A stretch of 64,000 nucleotides of DNA from Bacteroidetes bacterium 41-46 (lineage in GTDB: Bacteria; Bacteroidota; Bacteroidia; Bacteroidales; UBA932): contig MKTA01000006.1 of the NCBI GenBank assembly GCA_001897515.1, positions 1 to 64,000 on the forward strand, read 5' to 3'. Each line of letters opens with the position of its first letter. Within the stretch, counting starts at the first letter, position 1. The notes beneath the pieces were generated by a model. It worked only from the letters and a program-made list of their open reading frames with translations. It ran no database searches and was not told where the DNA came from. Of the stretch, positions 37,365 through 45,984 are shown piece after piece. The position numbers and the translations under genes were made by a program.

Positions 37365-38610
37365 ATGAGCCCATTTTGAGCATAGCTACTTCAGTCTCGT
37401 TCAAGAAGCGCCACTGACCTCTTCTAAGGTTCTTCTTTGTAAGACCAGCGAAGTAAACTCTGTCAAGGCGTTTTACTTTGTATCCAAGGTGTTCAAATAT
37501 TCTTCTTACCACCCTGTTCCTTCCTGAATGAATCTCAAGTCCTACCTGACTATTGTCTTCATCAACATATGACAATGAGTCTGCATGGATCTCTCCATCC
37601 TCAAGTATAATTCCCTTAAGAATCTCGTCAAAATGCGGCTTTGACAGATTTTTGTCAAGAACAACGTGATATATTTTTTTCCTGTTATTTGACGGATGGG
37701 TAAGTTTATCAGCCAGCTCTCCGTCATTTGTAAGTAAAAGGACACCAGTTGTCTGTTTGTCAAGCCTGCCTACAGGATAAACCCTTTGGGGACATTTTCC
37801 AGATATAAGCTCCATAACGGTTTTCTCAGCGTTTGGATCAGATAGGGTTGTTACAAAATCTTTAGGTTTATTCATTACAATATAGACCTTCTCCTCTCCT
37901 TTAAGTCTCTCTCCGTTAAATCTGATATCGTCTGATGGATTTACCCTTACTCCCAGTTGAGTAATAATCTCGCCATTCACAGTCACAAGTCCTGCCTCAA
38001 TGTATTCATCTGCCTCTCTGCGTGAACAGATACCTGAATTTGCAATAAATTTATTAAGCCTTACCAGTCCGTCCTCCCTCTTCTTAGATGTAGGCTTCTT
38101 CTTAATTACTCTTTTAGGTGACTCAAAGGAACCTCTTCTGTATGAAGGTTTGTCGTCTGAAGAACCTCTTCTGTATGAAGGTTTGTCGTCTGAGGAACCT
38201 CTTCTGTATGAAGGTTTGTCGTCTGAGGAACCTCTTCTGTATGAAGGTTTGTCGTCTGAAGAGCCTCTTCTGTATGAAGGTTTGTCGTCTGAAGAGCCTC
38301 TTCTGTATGAAGGTTTGTCGTCTGAAGAACCTCTTCTGTATGAAGGTTTGTCGTCTGAAGAACCTCTTCTGAATGAAGGTCTTGAGTCTAATGATGACCT
38401 CCTGAATGATGGCTTCTCATCTGATGATGACCTCCTGAATGATGGCTTTTCGTCTGATGATGACCTGCCTGGCGATTCTCTTCTTGATGAGGACTTTGAG
38501 GATGTGCCTCTTCCGTATGCTGATTTCTCTCCTGATGAGCTGCGCCCTCTCTTTGTTGGCTCTGTTGACCTCCCGGCCTCAGAACTCTTTTTTAGTTCAA
38601 TTTTTCTCAT
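37357..38610 (-). CDS. RsuA/RluB-family pseudouridine synthase with a repeat-rich N-terminal tail
   Basis: The enzyme converts a uridine in rRNA to pseudouridine. With the start at 38610 (MRKIELKKS) it has 417 residues. The first about 175 are a low-complexity, basic Ser/Arg/Lys tail that contains seven perfect copies of the 11-residue unit SSDDKPSYRRG plus degenerate copies before them. The S4 RNA-binding domain follows (RLNKFIANSGICSRREADEYI). The catalytic domain has GRLDKQTTG with Asp284. The tail probably binds RNA non-specifically and should be disordered. The in-frame 33-bp repeats make length variation between strains likely. It heads the operon with era, parC and aroK. Confidence 0.93.
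   Translation of the reverse strand: MRKIELKKSSEAGRSTEPTKRGRSSSGEKSAYGRGTSSKSSSRRESPGRSSSDEKPSFRRSSSDEKPSFRRSSLDSRPSFRRGSSDDKPSYRRGSSDDKPSYRRGSSDDKPSYRRGSSDDKPSYRRGSSDDKPSYRRGSSDDKPSYRRGSSDDKPSYRRGSFESPKRVIKKKPTSKKREDGLVRLNKFIANSGICSRREADEYIEAGLVTVNGEIITQLGVRVNPSDDIRFNGERLKGEEKVYIVMNKPKDFVTTLSDPNAEKTVMELISGKCPQRVYPVGRLDKQTTGVLLLTNDGELADKLTHPSNNRKKIYHVVLDKNLSKPHFDEILKGIILEDGEIHADSLSYVDEDNSQVGLEIHSGRNRVVRRIFEHLGYKVKRLDRVYFAGLTKKNLRRGQWRFLNETEVAMLKMGSYE
38128..38467. repeat. 33-bp tandem repeat array inside the pseudouridine synthase gene
   Basis: Seven near-identical 33-bp units cover 38128 to about 38358, followed by about three degenerate units to about 38467. Each unit encodes 11 residues (SSDDKPSYRRG; degenerate units SSDEKPSFRRS). 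Within the seven, only synonymous changes are visible (GAA/GAG and AGA/AGG-type positions), which suggests recent expansion by slippage or unequal exchange. Confidence 0.95.
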
Positions 38611-38628
38611 TGATGTATTATTCGGGTG

Positions 38629-38636
38629 CAAATGTA
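38629..38636 (-). promoter_or_regulatory. Candidate -7 element for the pseudouridine synthase-era-parC-aroK operon
   Basis: On the minus strand TACATTTG matches TAnnTTTG, 18 bases before the chosen start at 38610. A predicted transcript start near 38622 gives a leader of about 12 bases, which supports that start over the upstream in-frame ATG at 38631. No good -33 TTTG is visible. Confidence 0.4.
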
Positions 38637-38693
38637 TGTTTTTAAGATAGATTTTCCTACTTTTACATCCTTATTAAGCAATTTCCCGGAATT

Positions 38694-39971
38694 ATGAACG
38701 GCCTGAAAGCTCAACTAGCGCGAGTGTTTGGTATTAATCCGCTTATGCGTGAAAATCTTATTGTTTCACTAAGATCAATTAAGAGTACCCGTTTACGCTC
38801 CTCTCTTACGATATTGATTATTGCAATAGGCATAACATCTCTTGTGGGAATTCTCACTGCAACAGACTCTTTAAAGGCTCTGATGACTGAGAATTTTGGC
38901 AAAATGGGTGCAAACTCCTTCTCAGTAAGATCCGCTTTTACTGAAACAGAAACTGCAGGCAGAAGACCAAGAGTAATGAACAGGAGAAATATATCGTATG
39001 CTCAGGCTAAGAGCTTTGCCGACAATTTTACAATTCCTTCTACAATATCTATTTCAGCAACTGCTATTGGGAATGCAACAATCAAATATGGTTCAAACAA
39101 GACAAACCCTAATATAAGAGTTACAGCAACTGACGAAAACAATTTATCTTTCTCAGGTGCAACAATAGCAAAAGGGAGAAATTTTAGCAGGCAGGATCTT
39201 GAGTCAGCTACATTTACCTGTCTGATAGGCTCTGGTGTAGAGAGATCTCTTTTCAAAGGGGAGGAGGCTATCGGTAAAATCATAAGTGTAGGAGCTGCCA
39301 GATATGAGGTTATTGGGACTATAGCCAGCCAGGGTAGTACTTTTGGGGGCGGACCTGATAACCAGGTTTGGATTCCAATATCCAATGCGCGAGGTGTATT
39401 TCTTACCGACAACTCATTTTATGTAATAAATGTTGTACCCAGGGAGGGGGTAAATCAGGAGAGGGCCATTGAAGCTGCTGAACAGCTTTTCAGATCAATA
39501 AGGAGACTTAGTCCGGTGGACGCTTCAGACTTCAGGGTTACTAAATCCGACGCATTCCTGGAGGATATAATGAAAATAATGGGATATGTTACCGCTGCAG
39601 CCTTCATTATAGGAATAATTACACTATTGGGAGCAGCTGTCGGTCTTATGAATATTATGCTAGTCTCTGTTAAGGAGAGAACGCGTGAGATAGGGACTAG
39701 AAAAGCATTGGGGGCAAACTCTAAAACAATCAAACAGCAGTTTCTTTTTGAATCTATTGTTATAGGGCAAATCGGGGGAGTTATGGGTATTCTTTTGGGA
39801 ATAATTATTGGAAATCTTACCGCCCTTTTAATGAAGAGTCCTTTTGTAATGCCTTGGCTTTGGATGTTTATGGGTGTAATGGTATGTCTGATAGTCAGTA
39901 TTCTTTCCGGCTATATACCTGCTGTAAGGGCATCAAAGCTGGATCCTATTGAGGCCCTGAGGTACGAATAA
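38694..39971 (+). CDS. ABC transporter permease of the MacB/FtsX type
   Basis: This 425-residue protein has one transmembrane helix near the N-terminus (about 36-58), a periplasmic MacB-like core domain of about 230 residues, and three helices at the C-terminus. The hallmark between them is [17 protein letters not shown]. This is the topology of MacB/LolC-like permeases, which use an ATPase partner to drive export, lipoprotein release or signalling across the envelope. No ATPase gene or membrane-fusion protein is next to it; the partner must be elsewhere. The gene is monocistronic here, divergent from the pseudouridine synthase and convergent with tonB. Confidence 0.9.
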   Translation: MNGLKAQLARVFGINPLMRENLIVSLRSIKSTRLRSSLTILIIAIGITSLVGILTATDSLKALMTENFGKMGANSFSVRSAFTETETAGRRPRVMNRRNISYAQAKSFADNFTIPSTISISATAIGNATIKYGSNKTNPNIRVTATDENNLSFSGATIAKGRNFSRQDLESATFTCLIGSGVERSLFKGEEAIGKIISVGAARYEVIGTIASQGSTFGGGPDNQVWIPISNARGVFLTDNSFYVINVVPREGVNQERAIEAAEQLFRSIRRLSPVDASDFRVTKSDAFLEDIMKIMGYVTAAAFIIGIITLLGAAVGLMNIMLVSVKERTREIGTRKALGANSKTIKQQFLFESIVIGQIGGVMGILLGIIIGNLTALLMKSPFVMPWLWMFMGVMVCLIVSILSGYIPAVRASKLDPIEALRYE

Positions 39972-39987
39972 CACTATCTAATTATTT

Positions 39988-40758
39988 CTACCTTAATCTG
40001 AATATATAAGTGATAGTACCCTCCTGGACAACAGGGGCGGAGGAGCTGAGGTTGAACTTAGCTTTAAGTGCAGCTCTTCTTGATGCCTCCCACAGTGTTC
40101 TGTTCTGGACTGTTGTACCGGGAGCTCCAGGAGTAGCATCTATGACTGTTCCGTATTGGTCAACCATTATTTTTACAACGACCCTTCCGGCAGCGTTTAC
40201 GGAGTAGTCGGGCTCAGGCAGGTTTCCCATAATGCTTCTTCCTGCAAGTCTTGCAGAGGGCTCACCCTCTGTTGACCCTACCTGTGTGTTGCCCTCAGCA
40301 TGGCCTGCAGAGAGACTTTCACTTATCTGTTTGGAGAGCTGAGGGTCTGTGCTATTCTGATTTTGTGCACTGGGAAAAAGTGCCCTTCTGTCTATGGGTT
40401 TGGGTTTAGGGGGCTCATAATGTTCAACATCTCCGCTTTCACCGGAGGTTGCCTCGGCACCTGTATTCGTTCTTGTCCCCTGAATTGCAGATTCAGATCT
40501 TTGTACTAATCTCACCTCCTCTTGTGGCCTTGGATTTTCTACCCGAGGCTCATGTCCGCTCCTCACCTGAACAGGCTTTGGTGGCTCCATCTCCAGATCA
40601 ACTTCAATTCCCATCTCAGCAGGAGGGGGGTAGATGACCTTAAAACCGGAGGAGAATAGCATTGTTATTGCCAACAGATGCACACCAACAGTCAGGCCTG
40701 CGCCAATTACTTTGGCTCTGGCCTCCTGAGGTGTATCTCTTTTGGGGACTTTTGACAT
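39988..40758 (-). CDS. TonB-family energy transducer
   Basis: TonB passes the proton-motive force from ExbB/ExbD to outer-membrane receptors. The 256-residue protein has an N-terminal membrane anchor (about 18-45) and a Pro/Glu-rich periplasmic linker. The C-terminal TonB domain spans about 165-256 (GRVVVKIMVDQYGTVIDA, ending GTITYIFRLR). It is the last gene of exbB-exbD-tonB, 14 bases after exbD. The SusC receptor at the start of the window is a plausible client, but this is inference. Some family members serve other roles (TolA-like), so I leave out a symbol. Confidence 0.9.
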   Translation of the reverse strand: MSKVPKRDTPQEARAKVIGAGLTVGVHLLAITMLFSSGFKVIYPPPAEMGIEVDLEMEPPKPVQVRSGHEPRVENPRPQEEVRLVQRSESAIQGTRTNTGAEATSGESGDVEHYEPPKPKPIDRRALFPSAQNQNSTDPQLSKQISESLSAGHAEGNTQVGSTEGEPSARLAGRSIMGNLPEPDYSVNAAGRVVVKIMVDQYGTVIDATPGAPGTTVQNRTLWEASRRAALKAKFNLSSSAPVVQEGTITYIFRLR

Positions 40759-40772
40759 TGATTAAAAAAATA

Positions 40773-41186
40773 TTATTCGGCTGCAGTCGCTAAAATAATT
40801 CTGTATTGATTGCGTTTGGCTATATTCATCACATTCACAACCTGCTCCATAGGTACGCTTTTATCTACATGCAGAGAAATTGTAGGCTCCTCCCTATCCA
40901 TCAACTCTTTTTGAATCAGAGATTCAATGTCGTTAAACTGAACCGGAGTGTTTTTACCGTTGATATGGTAAGAAAATGTATTTGAAGGCATATAGTGCTT
41001 TATGGATATACTGACCATAGGTTTAGCAGCGACCTGATTAGTGCTCTTGGGCAGTAAGAGTTTAAGTGCATTTGGATTAACCAAAGTTGATGTTACAAGG
41101 AAAAAGACAAGCAACAGAAAGACTATGTCAGTCATTGACGACATGCTGAATGTTGAATTTACCTTTGAACGACGTTTTATTGCCAT
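40773..41186 (-). CDS. exbD: ExbD/TolR-family biopolymer transport protein
   Basis: ExbD forms the ion-conducting core with ExbB. The 137-residue protein has one transmembrane helix at about 17-37 with the essential Asp just at its start (SMTDIVFLLLVFFLV). A periplasmic domain of about 100 residues follows. It is preceded by exbB after 8 bases. Only one exbD is present, while many Bacteroidota have two in tandem. Confidence 0.92.
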   Translation of the reverse strand: MAIKRRSKVNSTFSMSSMTDIVFLLLVFFLVTSTLVNPNALKLLLPKSTNQVAAKPMVSISIKHYMPSNTFSYHINGKNTPVQFNDIESLIQKELMDREEPTISLHVDKSVPMEQVVNVMNIAKRNQYRIILATAAE

Positions 41187-41194
41187 TACATTCT

Positions 41195-41902
41195 CTATTT
41201 GCCTGCAGGTTCGTGCAGAAGATCCATAAATTCAATGGTATTGCTCTCCATTTTGTAAACTATGTTGTCAATTCTGGCGACAAGATAGTTATATCCAAAG
41301 TATGCAATAATACCAACTATCAGACCCGCTACGGTAGTTACCATAGCTGTATAGATACCTCCTGAAAGAAGAGTTATGTCAACATTGCTTCCGGCCTGAG
41401 ACATATTGTAGAATGCCTGAATCATTCCAATAACAGTTCCTAGGAAACCAATCATTGGTGCTCCTCCGGCAATTGTTGCAAGCATCGGGAGTCCCTTCTC
41501 CAGTCTTGCAATCTCTACATTTCCCATGTTTTCAACAGCGGTCTGAATATCATTAAGAGGCCTTCCGATCCTTTCAATACCCTTTTCAATCAACCTGGCT
41601 ATAGGTGTCTCCTGAGTTTGGCAAAGATTTATTGCAGCCTTTATCTTACCCTCATGAATATAATCATGGATGTTTCTCATGAAATTTTCGTCAATCTGCG
41701 ATGCTTTGCGAATTGCCCACCATCTCTCTCCAAAAATATAGATGGTTAAAATTGAGAGGAGAAGGAGCGGAAGCATAATCCATCCTCCCTTCATAGCCAT
41801 GCTTATTAATGAAAATGAGAGCTCTTCCTTTACTGGAAGAACAGCCTGAACTGCAACTTCAGAGGCATCCTGCGCCATTGCTGCCAAAATTGGAAAGGTC
41901 AT
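41195..41902 (-). CDS. exbB: MotA/TolQ/ExbB-family proton channel protein
   Basis: ExbB is the pentameric scaffold of the TonB motor. The 235-residue protein has three transmembrane helices, at about 36-57, 125-150 and 180-205. The conserved GxLGTVxGMI pattern is present (GFLGTVIGMIQAFYNM). The first M or the second M (residue 9) could be the real start. It heads the exbB-exbD-tonB operon. Confidence 0.92.
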   Translation of the reverse strand: MTFPILAAMAQDASEVAVQAVLPVKEELSFSLISMAMKGGWIMLPLLLLSILTIYIFGERWWAIRKASQIDENFMRNIHDYIHEGKIKAAINLCQTQETPIARLIEKGIERIGRPLNDIQTAVENMGNVEIARLEKGLPMLATIAGGAPMIGFLGTVIGMIQAFYNMSQAGSNVDITLLSGGIYTAMVTTVAGLIVGIIAYFGYNYLVARIDNIVYKMESNTIEFMDLLHEPAGK

Positions 41903-41932
41903 AGTAATTTTTCTTTTTTAATCAATTGTACG

Positions 41933-41963
41933 CAAAAATACAACAATTGGGCCATTTAATAAA
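41933..41963 (-). promoter_or_regulatory. Promoter of exbB-exbD-tonB
   Basis: On the minus strand TATTTTTG (41940-41933) matches the -7 consensus. TTTA (41963-41960) lies 19 bases upstream in place of TTTG. The predicted transcript start is near 41927. It overlaps the hairpin at 41944-41974 that may end the pirin transcript. Confidence 0.5.
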
Positions 41964-41974
41964 CAGCCCGATTG
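41944..41974 (-). terminator. Possible weak terminator after the pirin gene
   Basis: On the minus strand CAATCGGGC pairs with GCCCAATTG with one C-A mismatch, around a 13-base loop. It is followed by TTGTATTTTTG. The loop is large and the T-run is broken, so this is only a weak intrinsic terminator for the long operon ending with the pirin gene. Confidence 0.4.
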
Positions 41975-41980
41975 CAAAAT

Positions 41981-42985
41981 TCAGAAACTATTTCTGTATT
42001 TAGCAAACCGACCTTTCTCTCTGGGATGAACATTGTCTCTCCTCTCCCATGGCCAACCCCCAAATTCTGTCCTCCTGTAATCCTCAAATGCTTTATATAT
42101 CTCTTCGTTTGTATTCATAACAAAAGGGCCATACTGAACAACGGGTTCATCAATTCTTTTGCCCTGCAAAACCGCGATAAGATTCACTTCAGAATCTCCT
42201 TTTATGAATACATCGGCATTTGGTGATAAATCTATTGCCTGACCTGATAAAAACCTCTCTTCGTTAACAAAAATTTCTCCTCCTCTGTAGAAGTATATGG
42301 TTCTTGATGTATCAGGCGAGGCGGGGGGCAATAATATCTGAGCGTCTGATTCAAGCTTTATTGTAAGTATAGTGACCTCGTTCTCTGGAGAACTGGCCCA
42401 GGAGTCCGGGGCCGGATCCGGGGCTCTTACACCCTCAAATGTTCCGGCTATGATATCCACCTCTGCTCTTCCTGATATCCCGTTTTTAATGACAACTTTT
42501 GGAATCTCCTCAGCCCATAGCATCTTAAAATGAGGTTCAACAAACTTTTTTGATTTTGGCAGATTTAACCAAACTTGAAAAAGCTCAAGCGGGTTATCAC
42601 TCTCCTCATTCAATAGGGGAAACATCTCTGAGTGCTGAAGTCCGGCACCTGCCGTCATCCACTGCACATCTCCCTCTCCATATCTACCGGCCTCGCCATG
42701 CGAATCTGAGTGGTCAACAAATCCGGTTTTAACAATAGTTATCGTCTCAAACCCTCTGTGAGGATGTACAGGGAATCCTGGAACCCTGTCTCCGTGGTAC
42801 ATACGCCATCCGTCTCTACCTTCAAAATCGTTCCCAATATTTCTCCCATCAAGAGAGGTCACTGGCTCCATATATTTGTTACCTGGAGGATAGTAGTCTA
42901 AATGGTGTGCGCAAAAGATAAATGGATTCTTGACAGGCCAGCGTGTTCCAAGGGGATTGACTCCAATAATTGCTTTACTTTTCAT
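41981..42985 (-). CDS. Pirin-family protein
   Basis: Pirins are bicupin proteins that often bind Fe2+ and may act as quercetinase-like dioxygenases or as regulators. The 334-residue protein is a little longer than usual (about 290). The metal-site region is HPHRGFETITIV, then DHSDSHGEAG and GAGLQHSEMF, which keeps three His and one Glu. The C-terminal cupin is less conserved. It lies 1 base after the GT51 gene on the same strand. Function here is not clear. Confidence 0.92.
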   Translation of the reverse strand: MKSKAIIGVNPLGTRWPVKNPFIFCAHHLDYYPPGNKYMEPVTSLDGRNIGNDFEGRDGWRMYHGDRVPGFPVHPHRGFETITIVKTGFVDHSDSHGEAGRYGEGDVQWMTAGAGLQHSEMFPLLNEESDNPLELFQVWLNLPKSKKFVEPHFKMLWAEEIPKVVIKNGISGRAEVDIIAGTFEGVRAPDPAPDSWASSPENEVTILTIKLESDAQILLPPASPDTSRTIYFYRGGEIFVNEERFLSGQAIDLSPNADVFIKGDSEVNLIAVLQGKRIDEPVVQYGPFVMNTNEEIYKAFEDYRRTEFGGWPWERRDNVHPREKGRFAKYRNSF

Positions 42986-42986
42986 T

Positions 42987-44903
42987 TCAGTCAGGTTTGT
43001 TTACCAAATCTAACATTTTTTTGACGGATTCAGAAACATTAATATCGGCAGATATACGGCTCTCTTGATCCTCACCGATAATACCTTTTACTCTAAGCCT
43101 CTCTGCAAGAAGTTTGAAGTACGGGTTCATCTCCGCTTTAAGTGAGTAATCAGGATTGAAGTTTCTTAGGGCCCTTTTAGGGGCGGGAATAATTGATGCT
43201 AAGAATATAGATTCATTGATTGAGAGTTGCCAGGGCTCTTTTGAAAACCAGAAACGGGAGGCCTCTGTTATCCCGTAGATACCCGGTCCCCATTCAATTA
43301 TATTAAGATAGACCTCAAACATCCTCTCTTTGGAGACCAGCCTATTATTTTCTATAAGCCAGACAATAATCATCTCCTCAAATTTGCGGGCCAGAGTCTT
43401 GTGTTTGTTAAGGTAAACATTTTTGACCAGCTGCATTGAAATTGAGCTCCCTCCTCTTGCAAACTTCCCTCTCTTAATATTTTCCACCATTGCATCCCTG
43501 ATAGCTCCGGGCACAAATCCTTTGTGGAAGTAGAAACCTCCATCTTCAGACTGAAGAATAGCTGTTTTAAGATGCTCAGGAATCCTCTCCAAAGGAGTAA
43601 AGCCGGGATTTCCTGGTCCTACGACAATTTCTCTGACTGCCTCTCCGTTTTCATATATTGTGTGAATGAACTCTTCGCTCATTATCCGTAAGTCAGCCTC
43701 TCCTTGTTTTATGATCCTAAAATCTTTGCTATTAAGCGATGACTCAAGTTTTAAACTATCGGGCTGATTCATGTCTAACTGCAGGTTGAAATTGAAATCA
43801 AGGCTCCCTTCAGCTTTAATCTCTTCTATTCCGGCAAACAGCCCTCTTGGCAGGGATTTGAAAAAGAGACCGGCATCTAATCCTATTTTCTCAAGATGAG
43901 CTGAGAATATCCACTTTTCACCTTTTTGAGCCTTTAGCCATGGAGAGAGTTGCAACGAATTTATCTGAATTACTGATGAAGAGTCAAGTTCAGCATAATT
44001 ATTCCCAATGTGTATATTATAATCCACTTTTCCCCTGTGCAGAACAATCTCGTAAGGTGATAATGATTTATGAAATACAGCAAGTGAGGAGGCAGATGCA
44101 CTTCCTGAAAAATTAACCTCTGCGCCCTCTCTTTTGCCACCCGTAATTTCAAGAGATAGTGTGTCAAATATTAGGCTTGCGCCCCATCTATAGCCAATGA
44201 ATGGGAGAGAGAAAACGGAGTCGCTTTCCGGATGAAAAGTTGCTGTGATTTTTCGCTCTTTGTCGTTTAGCGAACCCTCAGCTCTCAATCTCTCAATAGT
44301 ACCGTTCTCGTCAGTTGTAATAACTGAGGAGTATTTGTCTTTTATTACGCCGGACTCCTCTAGTGTTACTTTAAGGTTATAGTCACCATTTGAATAAGAG
44401 ATATAAACATTTCTAAGAGTAGCATTGGACGGTATAAGGTCAAGAAAAAGTGAGTAAAGTGAGGATGCCGGTTTTGAAAAATCTGTTAAGGGTTTAATAT
44501 CTTTTCTTTCTGAATTGACATCTGAACTTACTTTATTATATAAGAATTCAAAGTTAGATATTGGGCCGTTTTTAATAAAGGTAAGTCCTGCCTCCTCAAG
44601 CTCCAGATAACTTAAGTCCGGCCTGAGAAATAAAGCGCGCCAAAAATTGAGCCTGGCTTTAATTTTCTTAGCCCTGAAAAGGGTCTCTTCGCCTTTTGGA
44701 GTAATTGTAAAATTGTTGATTTCCACTCCTGCTATACCAAATATACTTAGTCTGTCATATTTTATTTCAAGAAGGAATTGTTCTTCAATTTTGTCAATAT
44801 ATCTGTCGGCAACAATACGTATTACAAACCCCCTGAGAGAGAGAGCCAGTACTGAGAAAGAAAGAATACCCAGAATTATCAGACCTCTTTTATTTAGTAT
44901 CAT
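42987..44903 (-). CDS. GT51 peptidoglycan glycosyltransferase with a large AsmA-like N-terminal region
   Basis: This 638-residue protein has a single transmembrane anchor at about 5-28, a long beta-rich region (about 30-430) and a C-terminal GT51 domain (about 435-610). The GT51 motifs are all intact: QSEDGGFYFHKG with catalytic Glu453, GGSSISMQLVKN, ARKFEEM and YLNIIEWGPGIYGI. It has no transpeptidase domain, so like MtgA it would polymerise glycan strands from lipid II only. The N-terminal part recalls the AsmA/TAM family (repeated beta segments, RAKKIKARLNFWRALF), but that is a weak call. It overlaps the chromate transporter gene by 4 bases. Confidence 0.88.
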   Translation of the reverse strand: MILNKRGLIILGILSFSVLALSLRGFVIRIVADRYIDKIEEQFLLEIKYDRLSIFGIAGVEINNFTITPKGEETLFRAKKIKARLNFWRALFLRPDLSYLELEEAGLTFIKNGPISNFEFLYNKVSSDVNSERKDIKPLTDFSKPASSLYSLFLDLIPSNATLRNVYISYSNGDYNLKVTLEESGVIKDKYSSVITTDENGTIERLRAEGSLNDKERKITATFHPESDSVFSLPFIGYRWGASLIFDTLSLEITGGKREGAEVNFSGSASASSLAVFHKSLSPYEIVLHRGKVDYNIHIGNNYAELDSSSVIQINSLQLSPWLKAQKGEKWIFSAHLEKIGLDAGLFFKSLPRGLFAGIEEIKAEGSLDFNFNLQLDMNQPDSLKLESSLNSKDFRIIKQGEADLRIMSEEFIHTIYENGEAVREIVVGPGNPGFTPLERIPEHLKTAILQSEDGGFYFHKGFVPGAIRDAMVENIKRGKFARGGSSISMQLVKNVYLNKHKTLARKFEEMIIVWLIENNRLVSKERMFEVYLNIIEWGPGIYGITEASRFWFSKEPWQLSINESIFLASIIPAPKRALRNFNPDYSLKAEMNPYFKLLAERLRVKGIIGEDQESRISADINVSESVKKMLDLVNKPD

Positions 44904-45973
44904 ACAAGGAGAAGTAAGTATCCGGCCAATGCTCCGCCAAGAACAACAAATGCGCTGTTCAGTCTCTTAAAGTAAAGCAATGATGCCATTGACACCAATG
45001 CTATCATTGTGCTTTTCCAGTCGGTCAGAGCATCCATCCCCATTTTTATGCAAACTGTAACTATAACGGCTACTGAAGCAGCATTAACTGCATCAAGGAA
45101 TGCTGAGAAGAGTTTTGACTTTTTCAACCTTGGCAATAGCGGGTTAAGTAGTGCCACAAAGAGAAATGATGGGAGGAAGATTCCCAAAGTAGCTAACAGA
45201 GAACCGGATAAACCTCCCATCTGCCAGCCGATAAAGGTCGCTGTTGAGAGAACCGGCCCAGGGGTGAACTGACCTGCTGCAACGGAGTCAATAAGCACCT
45301 CCCTTGAAAGTAATCCGGTAGCAACTAGTTCGGCATCAAGAAAAGCGAATAGAACATATCCGCTGCCATAGAGTAGTGCTCCGGTTTTGAAAAAAATTAA
45401 AAGTATCTGAAGACCAGGAACAACTGAGAGTGTTCTCTCTTTTGCTTTGTTGCCGATATGAAATAACATACCTACTGCTCCGGCAGAGAATAGTGCATAT
45501 ATTTCGTTAACTCCAAATAGTGTAGCAATAAGCACAGCTATCCCAAGAAATATTAGTGTTGAGTTTTTAAAAGCCCTCTTTCCTAATGGAATTGCGGCAT
45601 TTGCAATTATTGCAATAACAGCAGGTTTTATACCGTATATGAATTTTTCTGCATTAGGAAGTGTGCCGTATTGCTGATATAACCAGGCAATAAGTCCGGT
45701 TATCAGAATAGCCGGAGCAATAAAGGATGCACCGGCAACAAGAAGCCCTTTCCAACCACGCTGTTCGTATCCGCAGTGCATCGTCATTTCGGTAGAGTTG
45801 GGCCCGGGTATCAGATTTGTTGCCCCTACCAAATCAAGAAAATGTTCATGAGTCATCCATCGTCTTTTCCTCACTACCTCATCCTCCATCATAGCTATAT
45901 GGGCTGCCGGTCCTCCAAACGATATTGATCCCAATTTAAGAAAAAGCAGGAATATCTCTTTAAGTGTCGTCAT
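44900..45973 (-). CDS. Chromate transporter (CHR/ChrA family)
   Basis: This 357-residue inner-membrane protein contains two homologous CHR domains in tandem (bidomain form). The first has LGSISFGGPAAHIAMMEDEVV (about 12-32). The second has TGALLYGSGYVLFAFLDAE and GQFTPGPV. Characterised members expel chromate with protons; many others have no known ion. It lies 11 bases after a GH92 gene and overlaps the GT51 gene by 4 bases, so it is co-transcribed with genes of unrelated role. Confidence 0.93.
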   Translation of the reverse strand: MTTLKEIFLLFLKLGSISFGGPAAHIAMMEDEVVRKRRWMTHEHFLDLVGATNLIPGPNSTEMTMHCGYEQRGWKGLLVAGASFIAPAILITGLIAWLYQQYGTLPNAEKFIYGIKPAVIAIIANAAIPLGKRAFKNSTLIFLGIAVLIATLFGVNEIYALFSAGAVGMLFHIGNKAKERTLSVVPGLQILLIFFKTGALLYGSGYVLFAFLDAELVATGLLSREVLIDSVAAGQFTPGPVLSTATFIGWQMGGLSGSLLATLGIFLPSFLFVALLNPLLPRLKKSKLFSAFLDAVNAASVAVIVTVCIKMGMDALTDWKSTMIALVSMASLLYFKRLNSAFVVLGGALAGYLLLLV

Positions 45974-45984
45974 AGCGGATTTCT

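Noticed and set aside
38128-38358. Repeat array looks like a CRISPR at first glance
   Set aside because: Units are directly adjacent without spacers and encode a regular 11-residue peptide in frame.
38000-38650. Long open frame on the plus strand across the repeat array (repeated SSEEPLLYEGL)
   Set aside because: It is the antisense of the pseudouridine synthase repeat. The open frame comes from the 33-bp period, and the minus frame has clear S4 and catalytic domains.
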